NCBI RefSeq assembly: GCF_026210795.1
Contig: NC_089456.1
Span: 2,420,501 to 2,484,500, forward strand
From: Rhizophagus irregularis
Lineage: Eukaryota; Glomeromycota; Glomeromycetes; Glomerales; Glomeraceae
Length of the DNA stretch: 64,000 nt
Direction of reading: 5' to 3'
In this document: piece after piece, positions 44,038 through 54,867 of the stretch
How the letters are laid out: every line of letters starts with the position of its first letter
Numbering within the stretch: the first letter of the stretch is position 1
Made by a program: the position numbers and the translations under genes
Notes under the pieces: model-generated
The model's input: only the letters and a program-made list of their open reading frames with translations
Told to the model about the DNA's origin: nothing
Databases searched by the model: none

Positions 44038-45489
44038 TAAGTTAGATATATATTTTCTTTTTCGTTCATTCCGAATGACTTCCGATTGTTGTATAAGCCT
44101 TAGATTCCCAAACTATGTTGGATGAATTTAAGTAAAATGTCGAAGAATCACCTTATCACCATCTAGATCTCTATCGATCTTAGATGAATTATAGATGATT
44201 TTTTTTACATATGTACTTGTAACGATAGAAAAGGAGAGTGTCTTGTAATTAATTAATAAAACCGATATTTACCGATTGTTCTCAAAATTTCCTTTATACA
44301 CCATTCGTATATCACTTGAATTTCCATCTCAAATTTATCTTTTTCTGAACATCCCTGTATTATTACCGATTTATGTATATTTTCGTTGGGAATTGCTCGC
44401 TACAGACGTGCCGAGAGAGACAGTATCGACAGACAATTTCAAGAACCTTTATTCAACTCATTAATTTATCCCTCTATAACTTCTCGTTTATCATCCGTTC
44501 CGGTGGTAACACTATCAACATCTTATTGTATATGTTGTGATTGTAGATATTTGGAATATCTACTTAAAATATAAATTCTCCACCGCATTCTTGAGTACTT
44601 TGTGTACGATAGTAACTTACATTTATTGTTTAAAAGTAATAATGGACACTAAATATAATAAAATTTGATAATTCAATAACTGAATATCTCACAAGTTTCA
44701 AGCTAAAAAAAAATTTACTATCACATGAGTTAATAGGTCTACTCAACCTCTAAATACAAAAAATGTTTACTGAAAATTAATGTTTATTCTTTAATGTGAT
44801 TTCGAAAAATTTTTCGTCTAATTTTTTTTATTTGCGGTCAACTGTAAAAAACTATTAATAATTTTATCTGCATATCAATCAAAATTCTATAAAATTCTGT
44901 AAATTATGCAAAACTTATTTCCATTTTACAGTGTTTTATTGTCTCTATTTCAGCTATTAAAATGACTTAAAATACCCATCAGAAAAATTAGAAAATAATA
45001 GAACTCATTTAGGAAACATTATTTATTTTAGAATTCTTTTAAATAGATATTTATTATAAATACATTAACAAATGTTGATTAATTGTAATCTCTATACGAA
45101 ATGTAAAGATTACAAATTTAAGACCTAATAAGCATCTTGGATTCTAATTTCTTTACAAAATTTATTAAATTTGCTACATATTCTGTATATACGGATAATG
45201 AGATATTTTAACTTTTATGGATAATTAAAATTAGTTTTAATACTTTTTCCTATAATAATATTTTTAAACAATAAGTTAAATATTAACGACTTAACGTAAA
45301 CATTAAACAAAATATATATAAAATAAAATAATCTCGAGCCAGATAAATATTTACTACTATTGTCATGATCAATATTTCTTTTTATTAGAGAGGTTAAAGA
45401 TGTTGCACTAGGAGTCTAGGACTTAATTTTTGTGATTATTAACTAATAATCAAAAAATAAATAACGAATTGTGCCATACAATTTTTTTA

Positions 45490-46745
45490 TTGTTATTTTG
45501 AATACCTTTTAGTGTCTATATCAAACTCTAATTCTGAAGTGGTATAATTAAAACTTGTGTTTTGTGATAACAAAATAAACGAACAAATTAATAAAATTCA
45601 AATAATTAGATGTGTCATTTAAAACTATTTGAAATACCTTTTAGTGTTTATATCAAACTCCAATTCTTTTGAGATATACCTAAAATCTAAAAAGTATAAC
45701 ATATAAATTATGTATATGATTTTTTAAATTACAATTAACTTTTTTCAGAATACCTTTTTTGGACGAAAATTTAGAAATTAAATCACTTAATGGTCTACTT
45801 ATATAAATGGCTTTTGAATGATGTTTTACAGAAAATTTTGGCCCAATCTTTGATTTTATCAATTCCATTCTTTTTTCTGCAGCTTGATCAAATATTTAAT
45901 ATCACTTATAGAAGGTCTTTTTTTGGGATCAGGATCCCAGCAACTTTTCATTAAATTAGTATAACATTTATAACATTCTGGTGTATCTTCTGTAATTTCA
46001 GGTCGTAATTTTATAAATCAAATTGAAATCATGCTCGACATTAGCAAATGGTTGACAACCTGTTGTAAGTAACCACATAATCATACCAAAACTATAAATT
46101 TCAGATTCTTTTGAAAATACAGAACTATTAAATATTTCTGGTGCGATATAAGGTATTACTCCATATATTTCATTATTTGATAATGTATCATTTGCTTATC
46201 GTGATAATCCTAGATCTCCAATTTTCCATTGATAATTTTTACTACTATGTAAATCAAACAATATGTTTCCACTATGGAAGTCGATGTATAAAAACTGCTT
46301 TGTGAATCATTTCAAGTCTAAAAAAAAGAAAAGAATTAATTTCTGAAATTTGCCATAAAATAGGCGATTTTTGTTTATTCCATGTAATGTTTATAATATT
46401 CTCCTGCATATATTTATGTAAATCTCCTCCTAACGCATATTTCATAACTAATATATAATCTTCTAATACAGGGTCTTTTTTAACGCCATAAATTTCAATG
46501 ATACGATCTTTATTATATTTAAAACAATGTATAGTTGATTTCAACTATTTAAACATAGATTAAATTAAACTAAAATTAAATTTATTTTAAAGAAATTATA
46601 CAAGAAAATATTTACCTCATCTAGGAAATATTTGCTAACGTCTTTAGAATTTTCAAAATGACAGTTACATTTTTACTTGGCCAAGTTGCTTTATGTATAA
46701 TGTTATGTACTCCTTGTGCTATTTCTTTCATTCTACGGCTAGAGT
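45490..46745 (-). pseudogene. Decayed protein kinase gene
   Basis: On the minus strand, pieces of a serine/threonine or tyrosine-kinase-like domain follow in order: VTVILKILK (near 46670, the VAIK-type lysine), SKDVSKYFLDE, an intron, then VMKYALGGDLHKYMQ, a catalytic-loop remnant IHR with an apparent 2-nt deletion just where HRD would be (near 46290), KIGDLGLSR (DLG version of DFG, near 46210), PYIAPEIFNSS, DIYSFGMIMWLLTTG-like sequence (read as EIYSFGMIMWL) and MKSCWDPDPKKRPS. The tail (KIGPKFSVKHHSKAIYISR) leads to two successive copies of a small exon encoding ELEFDI.TKR (about 45635-45669 and 45505-45541). Frameshifts make it non-functional. It points away from gene A (46918) with about 170 bp between them. 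Confidence 0.8.
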
Positions 46746-46917
46746 TTCGAATTGATTTATATTTGCCTCAATGTTTGAACTTCTGCATAACATTACCGTT
46801 ACGCAAACTTTTTTGTATTTGCGTTACCTTCGGAAAATTTATTTTCCGGTCTCTCATAAATTCGGAAATTTAATAAAATTGATCGGCAATAACACTTAAC
46901 ACTTTAATTAAAAAAAA

Positions 46918-49900
46918 ATGGAAAAAATTTTCTTGAAGGAATGGATTGACGAACGGATTAACTGTAGGGATATCAATTATTTTGATTATGATGAATTTAA
47001 TAACTTAGAAACTTTATATCGAACTTCTGTGAAAAGAGCGAATTGGGAAAATCGAAAAATTACCGTAGTATTAAAAGTTTTGAATAATTCAATTATTACC
47101 GATAATGACCTTAACGAATTTATTAATAAGGTATTATTCATATATTTATATTCTTTCTATAGTAAATAATTTTAAAAACTTATGTAAATATTTGTTACAT
47201 AAATTATAGTTAAAGGCTCTTCGTATGGTTTATTTTCACTCAAATATCAATCGTTTTTTTGGGATAACGAAAGGTCTGTAGCGATATATTTCTCTGATTA
47301 CTAGGAACGTGTTAAAAAGCATGATACTAATCATTTGTCTTTTTTCTTTAAATAATAGACTCCAATGAAAATTATTTTTCTGTATTTGAATATGCTAACA
47401 AAGGTAGTTTGAGAAGTTATTTAAAAAACAAATTTAATGAATTGCAATGGAACGACAAAGTTCGTATGGCTCTAGATATTTCTCACGGATTAATGTGTTT
47501 ACATTCAAAAAAAATAGTTCACAGCGACTTGGTAAATAGAAGATTTCAATTGATTGTTTTTTTTAACGTCAAAATTTAATATTAATAATTATTTTATTAT
47601 CTTAATTTATTGTAAAGCATGCATGTAATATACTAGTTCATAACGGTAGATTAGCAATTGCAGGGTTTGGATCATTCGAACAAGCGACAAAAGCTAAATC
47701 AGAATTTAAGAATATGGTTTATATCGAACCACAGTACTTACGTAATTCAATTTATAAACGAGATATGAGATCTGATATTTATAGCTTGGGTGTTCTTTTA
47801 TGGGAATTGACAAGTGGACGTCCTCCTTTTTCTAATTACTTACACGACTTAGCTCAAATAAAAAAACAACTTTTAAATGGATTAAGGGAAGATCAAATTG
47901 AAAGTACTCCTTTGGAATACGTACAACTTTACCAAAAGTGTTGGCATGATGATCCGAATGTGAGGCCTGAAATTAATGAAATTTTTAAAATTCTATCTCA
48001 ATTATTATCACAATTTGATGTTAATGAAAAACATGCTCGATTAACCTATGATAAAAGTATTTCTGATGATAATAGTTATATGGAATTAGATTATAAAGAA
48101 ATGCCTGGTCAATCATCATGTACTGCGAAAATTGTTGCGGAAATATTTGGAAGCTTATTGAACGAACAACAAATAATTAAACGATTTAAATTGAATCATG
48201 GATTAATTCTAACTAGGGATAATATAAGACCAAGTAAACAAGCTATTATTGCTGAAAATGGTGAGTTGAAAATTGATTTATACGAAGGACAGCCTTTAGT
48301 ATACACATATATTAATTCTGAAGATAATAACGATAAGCCATTAGATATATGCATCATTTTTCCGGTTGCCGAAATGATTTATAATGGAAATTTGTTAGAT
48401 TCTTATTCTAATTGTATGGATGTTGATGAAGTATTACATGAATTGTATGGTCATTTTACTGCAAGAAAATTTTTAGTCGGTAGTCGATTATTTATAAAAG
48501 ATTTTAATTTAGCTACTATAACTCAAATTGATATTTTGAAATTTTATTTATATTATGTGTATCATTTGACTAAATGTTCTACGGAAATTCAATTCGGTGA
48601 TTTATTCACCTTAAATCTTTTACCGAAAATTGTAACATTGGATGGAGAAGAATTGGATAGTCATGAAAAACTTACCAGATGGATGGATAATTTACATCAA
48701 AAGAAGATGATTGATATAATTTCTTACGATAATCTCACCCCTTTACAACTCAATACGCCATCAATGGATGACCTTGAAAATTTCAATGAAAAACAACCTG
48801 GAATCATCGATTTTAAAGAAAAGTTAAATTTAAAAGAATGGGTTGGTGATGCAATGCATAACAATTTAGTTGGTTGGATAAAAGACTTTCAACTTTTTCA
48901 AGGATTATTAGTTAATAAGAATTATAAAATAGTAAATAGTAAGAAAATTGTTTGTAATTTTATCAAAATCCCTGAAATCAATTTAATTGATGAATTTTAT
49001 TTGGATGTAATTAAGCCAATAACTAAATTAGAACAAAGATTAGTATCACATGATATTTTTTCAATTAAAGATTTGAGCTCTTTTCCATTTATTAGAAGTC
49101 AATCAAGTAATATTAAAGGCTATGAAGGTTATAATCATATTCTAGTCAAATATAAGAAATATGAAATTCTCTTGAATACGGATTATGTAAAACCTACAAA
49201 AGAATTCGAACAAGTTATAGAAGAAGCACTTAATAGTATGAGACCCTTAAAAGCTTTACAAGATATATTTAATGAATATGGTCATTTATTTCCACAAAGA
49301 ATTGTATTAGGAAAGTGCTTAAAAAATGTTGTACCGAATCCCTCTTCTTCTAATGCGTTTGGTATTGCTATTAATGATGTTAATGAAATACTAAATTTAT
49401 TAAATGATTTAAATATTTCGTCCCTTTTAACACAAAAGGGGAAAATTATTGAAAAAAAAGATTTACATAACTGGATTCAGAATACTGATAACCATTTGGA
49501 AATTATTGAATTTGATAATAACATTCCTCTTTATAATATTCTTAAAGTAGAACAGCGAGAAAAAATAGATGATATATTAAGAAATAACTCTAGCCTTATA
49601 ATGACAGGAATTACCGATTTGAAAGATTTAAATAATAATAATGTCAAGCATTATAAACGTATAAATTTAAATACATCATTGGAAAGTGATGACTATGAAG
49701 TATTTGGATCAATTATTTCGGAAAATAATTCAAAATTGGAAGAATTTTATGTTAATTTTGCATTGTTTGACTTCAATGGATTTTATGCAATAATAAAAAA
49801 ATCAAAAGAAACAAATATTGATGTAGAAAACTGTAATATTTTTTGGATGATTATTGGAAACCCTTCAAAATTATCAGTTTTTAGTCCAAAAAATAGAAGA

Positions 49901-50545
49901 AATATTATAGTTAAATATTGTAAAAGATCAATCACATTACAACCTAAACAATTAAATTATCATGTTGAAATCCCCTTTCCATTATTGCAAGATGAATTCA
50001 TTTTTTTTAATACAACTTCTAAAGGGTTTGAACTTAGAAGTACCGTTAAGTTAATTAGATGGAACCATAACTCTATTGATATTAATTTTGATCCTCAACT
50101 TAATAATGAAAGTAATTCTTTAGCAAATACTGAAATATCAAATAATATAGACATAAATATTTGTATTATATCTTCATATTCTGTAAATTTAAAGATTGAT
50201 AATAGAAAAGAGGAATATCCTTTAAATCGAATTGGGGATGTTCTAATTGCTCCTGTAGTATCATCATTTCAAGAATTACATATTCAAAATCAAGATGAAA
50301 CTCCTTCAGGAAAAGATAAGTATTCAAACATGGTAACTAGAAAAAGAAATATGAGGCATATGAGAAATATACAAAAACTATATGTTCAAGATCAAGATGA
50401 AGCTCCTTTAAGACAAAGTAAATATTCAAGCATGGTAACCGTAAGAAGAAATAAGAGAAATTTAATACACGCCATAACCCATCCAACCTATCCAATTATT
50501 GGTAATTTTGTGGACCAACTTCGTAATGGGAGTCCCTTTCTTTAG
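46918..50545 (+). CDS. Gene A: pseudokinase fused to a MACPF-like region
   Basis: Exons 46918-47130, 47210-47273, 47359-47531 and 47618-50545 join in frame to 1125 residues. Residues 1-290 form a kinase-like domain: VVLK lysine at 53, HSDL at 147-150 (HRD with R to S), N154 of the catalytic loop, GFG at 166-168 in place of DFG, then SDIYSLGVLLWELTSGRPPF and CWHDDPNVRP. The Gly-rich loop is absent (LETLYRTSVKRANW). Loss of the DFG Asp predicts no or weak catalysis. The remaining part contains FKEKLNLKEWVGDAM and, near residue 704, NEYGHLFPQRIVLGK, which resembles the YGxxF..GG core of fungal MACPF-like domains. The C-terminus has two copies of a basic ~35-residue repeat (QDE.P...KYS.MVT.RRN). 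A possible membrane-acting protein under pseudokinase control; the function is inferred. Confidence 0.75.
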
Positions 50546-50837
50546 TGTATAGTTATATATGTTATGTATATTGAGTGTATATTTATTAAAATAAGAACCT
50601 ACAAAGATCGAAATTTTTATTTATTCTGTTTTATTTATTTTATTTGGTCTTGAAAATCTTTACAACCTTAGATAGATTTACTACTAATTGGTAAAATTTC
50701 AAGCGATTAAATATATTAAGATATGCTTTATATTTAAATTTTACGTTCAATAAAGCAAATTTATTAAAGTTTAACCAATAATGAATAATCAGCGTGAAAA
50801 ATAAATTAATTAATTGTTAAATGGGAGAGCATAGTAA

Positions 50838-50888
50838 ACATGTAGTGTATTCATACCCTACATACATAGGTATCCATACACTACATGT
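50838..50888. repeat. Hairpin with ~20-bp arms downstream of gene A
   Basis: ACATGTAGTGTATTCATACC pairs with its near-complement ending at 50888 across about 11 bases, with one or two mismatches. About 290 bp after the stop codon of gene A. A foldback remnant or an RNA stem; function unknown. Confidence 0.65.
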
Positions 50889-51062
50889 TATCGTAACACC
50901 CAGTTTTATCGCTTTGTCAAAATTTCTTGTACCAATACCTTCGTTAAAACAAACCACTCCACTACGGTATGCTGGATAACATTATATTCATATTTGTTTC
51001 AGTACCTTTCCAATTCCAGCTAATATCGTACATCAAAATAAAAAATAGCTACAATACTTCCC

Positions 51063-51827
51063 GGCGATATTTATTCGTACCTCCACTTTTGTTATTCGTA
51101 CCCCTGCAATAAAATAGTCATTTGATTGGACATTTAAATTTTACTGCGCCATTCGGAAAAAATATTTTAGCAAAATGAAAAATTAAAAAAAATAATGCAA
51201 ATAAATTACTCCTATGAAAATTTATATTAATGGAATCAAACATTGATTTTTATTTTGTAAGTGGTTACATTTTTATGAGTGGATGCATCATTTATATTCT
51301 TTAAAAAGACAGGATATTATTCACTTTAATTTCTATTTAGTTGACAAGAACGAGAATTACAGTACTCTTTTGTCCACAAACTCAAATCCAGAAGGATCTC
51401 CTTGTTAAATTAAAAGGGACAGTCAATTAATCTTGTGCCTTTATGTCTTTTACGTGTTTCTTCAGTGAGACCCAAAGAGTTATTGTAAATCACAACGTAA
51501 GGTCGTAAGGTAATGTTTTCAGTTCACCATGACGATCCTTATGAGTTCTCTTTTTTCTAATGCATAACCTTGAGAATTTGGTGGAAGCATCTTAATAATT
51601 AAAGATAACAATTTTTTTTAAAAAAAATTGTTAAGACAAAGCACAATAAGATTGTAAAAAAAATCTAGATTTATTGTGGCTTTGGTCTCATAATATAAAG
51701 TTATGAGATATTTCGTATATTTTTTCCGAATGGCGCAGTAAAATTTATTAAACAATAAATGTCCAATCACATGACTATTTTATTGCGGGGTACGAAAAAC
51801 AAAAGTGGGGTACGAATAACTATCGCC
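51063..51827. mobile_element. 765-bp hAT-like non-autonomous element with 8-bp target duplication
   Basis: GGCGATATTTATTCGTACC at the left matches, inverted, GGCGATAGTTATTCGTACC at the right; similarity continues for about 100 bp (ACTTTTG, GCAATAAAATAGTCAT, GATTGGACATTT, TTTTACTGCGCCATTCGG). TACTTCCC flanks both ends (51055-51062 and 51828-51835). An 8-bp duplication fits the hAT superfamily. The 500-bp interior has no clear transposase frame; a perfect A/T hairpin (AACAATTTTTTTTAAAAAAA) lies near 51610. Confidence 0.8.
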
Positions 51828-52611
51828 TACTTCCCGAGTAATAATAATTTAAGATACTAGCATCAAAAGCGTACTCAAGTGGAACTTTATTCGTGTAACA
51901 GGAATTAACGTAAATTTCCAAAGTAGTGCCATAATTCGCCGCACCGCTTTTGAGAAATTTGATCATATTTCCAATTTACATAATAACTTTCTAACAGCGA
52001 TTTTTCTACACTTGACCCATTTTGACGCCTTTTTCATAACTCTTATATGGTCATTATACTGTAAATTGTACAGTACTATATCAAATTACCTAAATAACAT
52101 AAAGTGGTAGAATTTAATTGTACCAATCTTGAGAATTTAAAATATATATGTAATTATGTATGTACTGTATATGTATAAGCTGTTGGGATAATTGGATTTT
52201 GTTCTTTGTTTTCCAATTGCTTTTTAAAATTTATAAATTTTTTTTGTGCTTTAGTGAATAAATATAAATTTTGTGGCAAAAGTAAAATAAAATATAAAAG
52301 AACTTCTTTATTGCGTTAATATAAAATTTAATTACAAATCAACTTAAACTCAAGAAAATAAAATTATTATGCCTAATAGACGTCATATGAAAAATTTACT
52401 CAGTAAATAAATATAGGTAATATATAAGAAAAAAGAAGAAATTGAAAAAATAGCTCAAAAAGGAGACAAAAATTTCGATATGAAATGAGGGTTTAAAATA
52501 AGCAAGTTCAAGACGAACTCATTTCAATGTTATCACTAATAAAAGGAGATTATTTATTTGAATTCAGTATGATTATAACTTTGAAACAAATTAATTAGAT
52601 AATGAATCAAA

Positions 52612-54651
52612 TTACCTTATAGAGTATACCTTACATTCAATATTATTTTGTTTTGCTGATACTTTTGATTTTTTACTCTTACAAATAAAACAAGTTTTAT
52701 TATTTTTACTGCAATTGCAATCAATATATTCTATGCTAATTTGCTTGCTTCTCTGATTCAAGAAAATTGGATTATAATTATCATCTTTTGATAGATATAA
52801 ACTAATAAATCTTGGATTTGGCTCTTTAAAATCAACAAATGGATTTGGATTTTTCCATCTGTTAAATTCAAAAAGAAATGATTCATAGGAATTATTAGGA
52901 GTAGTATTACTTGAAATAACGATTGTACAAAATGTAAATTTAGGTAAATTAACATAATATTTGCCTTTTAGACAATAAGAAAATGTATCTGTTCTAAATT
53001 TATTATTTGAATTAGTATTGCAAAAATTATGTCCAATAATAAGTGAATTATTTGAGGAATCCAAATTACTTAATATAGGAATTCCCAAGAAAAATTTATT
53101 TTTTGTTATTAAATCACATTCAAATTGTAATTTCATGCTATTAAAGAAACATGGACTTTCTGGAGCATAGTAGACTTCTTTATTTAAGCGAACAATTGTA
53201 TCTGAAAGAATGTGGTTAAAATTTATATCATATCCAATAATCATTATATTAATTTTCAGTTGATATTTACATCGTTGAAATTTTTCTTGAATACCATGAA
53301 TTATAATACTTGGTTTTGCTTTCAGTTCTCTGAAGATTTGACAGTTGAAGAAGACTTTTTTAGAATTATCATTGGCATTAACAACTGCAGCAAAGATATC
53401 ACAATCAGCTTCTTCATTTAAAATAATATCTAAGATATTTTCTGGTATATTTTTTAATTCAAAATCTTCATGCCTTCCAAGTTCATATAAACCATAGTTA
53501 TAAGTTTCAGTACTTGTATAAAGAATTTTCTTTCCGATAGATTTAAAGGATGCTCTACGTAAATCATCTGATAAAAGCTGAAAAATACTTACAGGATTTT
53601 TCAATTCTATGCACTCACACTTTTGATAATCATTTAAAGATTTAATCCAAGATTTTTCATCAAAATTTTCACCGTCAGGATATGTCCCTCCAAGTAATCT
53701 CATACGACTAAAACTATAAAAATTTGATTTATTATTTGAATCACTAAAATCGCCACCTATTCTACAATTCAAAGGCCCAACACTAGCCCCTGAATCACTG
53801 AAACTACCAGCACTACTTAAAAATTTACTACTTGCATTTATAGAACCTTCACCGGAATAGCCTGCAGAACTTTCTAAAGATATTTCGAAATCTTTATAAT
53901 AAACCCTTCCTCCCAAAATGATTTCAGTTGGAATGAATTGACCATACTCCTTAGTAATTTTCCTAAATTTTCTAGGATCTTTGGATTTTATAGCATCATT
54001 GATGTCATTTTCAAAGTCTTCAGTTAATACTAAATTTTTTTTATTAAATTTCAGCAATAACTTGCCAAGTTCCGTATATTGATATTTTAGTTTAATTTCA
54101 TTATTAAAATTTTCATCTCTCAATCCTTTTATTGATATTCCTAAATTTACAAAACTCATTATATTAGCATCATCTCCTTCAGTAAACAAATTAGTTTTCC
54201 TCATCCAATCTTCTTTCGATTTAAATTTGAGTTCTCCTTTTTTATATCCTTTAGTAGTATCAATTTCAGTTAATTCACAATCTTTCATTATAAATGCTCT
54301 ATTATCAGCTTTCTTTATTCCATCAAAACTCATGGTACACCCATAATCTAGTTTACATTTTTCATTTAAAATTTTCCAACTCGGTCTTGAATTTTTTATT
54401 AAATATAAATAATTACATGAATTAGCATTATCTATAATTTCTTTTAAAAGTAATTTTTCTTCATATTCATGTAATATTTCAGAAAATTCATTTTCAGATT
54501 TTTCAGATTTTTTTGAGAACAATAACGTATCATTAATGATATTATACTTTTCAAGCTCTTTACGAATGTTGGACAAATCATCTGTTAAACTTAAACGATA
54601 TAGTTTAGGGGTTTGTTCGTCTATAGTTTTAATAAATACAATGGAAGACAT
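52612..54651 (-). CDS. DUF7431-like / MACPF-like protein, stand-alone
   Basis: Intronless frame of 679 residues starting MSSIVFIKTIDEQTPKLYRL at 54651. Residues 1-90 look like a ubiquitin-like or regulatory header (LSLTDDLSNIRKELEKYN). The centre contains YGCTMSFDGIKKADNRAFIM, DWMRKTNLF and RKFRKITKEYGQFIPTEIIL followed by GGR, resembling the YGxF..GG core of MACPF-like domains; a Ser/Gly-rich stretch (about 265-310) follows, as in membrane-inserting loops. The C-terminus has a Cys-rich motif (CNCSKNNKTCFICKSKK), possibly zinc-binding. From memory this is the family called DUF7431 in Rhizophagus; its biochemical role is unknown. It is about 70% identical by eye to the C-terminal 650 residues of gene B and shares a 216-bp divergent promoter with it. 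Confidence 0.75.
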   Translation of the reverse strand: MSSIVFIKTIDEQTPKLYRLSLTDDLSNIRKELEKYNIINDTLLFSKKSEKSENEFSEILHEYEEKLLLKEIIDNANSCNYLYLIKNSRPSWKILNEKCKLDYGCTMSFDGIKKADNRAFIMKDCELTEIDTTKGYKKGELKFKSKEDWMRKTNLFTEGDDANIMSFVNLGISIKGLRDENFNNEIKLKYQYTELGKLLLKFNKKNLVLTEDFENDINDAIKSKDPRKFRKITKEYGQFIPTEIILGGRVYYKDFEISLESSAGYSGEGSINASSKFLSSAGSFSDSGASVGPLNCRIGGDFSDSNNKSNFYSFSRMRLLGGTYPDGENFDEKSWIKSLNDYQKCECIELKNPVSIFQLLSDDLRRASFKSIGKKILYTSTETYNYGLYELGRHEDFELKNIPENILDIILNEEADCDIFAAVVNANDNSKKVFFNCQIFRELKAKPSIIIHGIQEKFQRCKYQLKINIMIIGYDINFNHILSDTIVRLNKEVYYAPESPCFFNSMKLQFECDLITKNKFFLGIPILSNLDSSNNSLIIGHNFCNTNSNNKFRTDTFSYCLKGKYYVNLPKFTFCTIVISSNTTPNNSYESFLFEFNRWKNPNPFVDFKEPNPRFISLYLSKDDNYNPIFLNQRSKQISIEYIDCNCSKNNKTCFICKSKKSKVSAKQNNIECKVYSIR

Positions 54652-54867
54652 TAAGACGTTTTAAGAATGAATCAACTATTCATCCATGTTATACAAAAAA
54701 GCACAAATCCTTATATATCCGTTAAGAACTTAATTTCTGGTGATCGTAACGTTACATCAATGTTACATTAATTACGTTACATCAATTACGTACGTATTGT
54801 ACTATATATAGATTAAAAAAAAAAATAGTGTAACTCACGATCGGCAAATAGTCTTTTATATTTTTTT
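54652..54867. promoter_or_regulatory. Divergent promoter between the DUF7431-like gene and gene B
   Basis: Only 216 bp separate the two starts. The motif ACGTTACATCAAT is present twice (54750 and 54773) with an intermediate TGTTACATTAATTACG and a final TTACGTACG. ATATATA occurs near 54804 and could serve gene B. The repeated TTACGT-type sites could bind a bZIP-like factor; inferred from motif only. Confidence 0.5.

Larger units (their letters stand above)
40566..45489. other. Gene-poor stretch with several small inverted-repeat elements
   Basis: I find no protein-like frame in these 4.9 kb. It holds the hairpin at 41461-41501, two inverted-repeat elements at 41656-41834 and 41838-41924, and a MITE with a 9-bp target duplication at 43812-44037. 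The two overlapping 62-codon frames near 44276-44574 lack coding character. Confidence 0.45.
50546..52611. other. Intergenic region between convergent genes
   Basis: Lies between the 3' ends of gene A and of the minus-strand DUF7431-like gene. It holds a 51-bp hairpin and a hAT-like MITE; otherwise AT-rich and non-coding. Confidence 0.5.

Noticed and set aside
44276-44574. Two overlapping 62-codon plus-strand frames
   Set aside because: Overlapping alternative frames with no family likeness and no splice context.
52758-53421. Short frames on both strands inside the DUF7431-like gene
   Set aside because: Shadows of the 679-codon frame.
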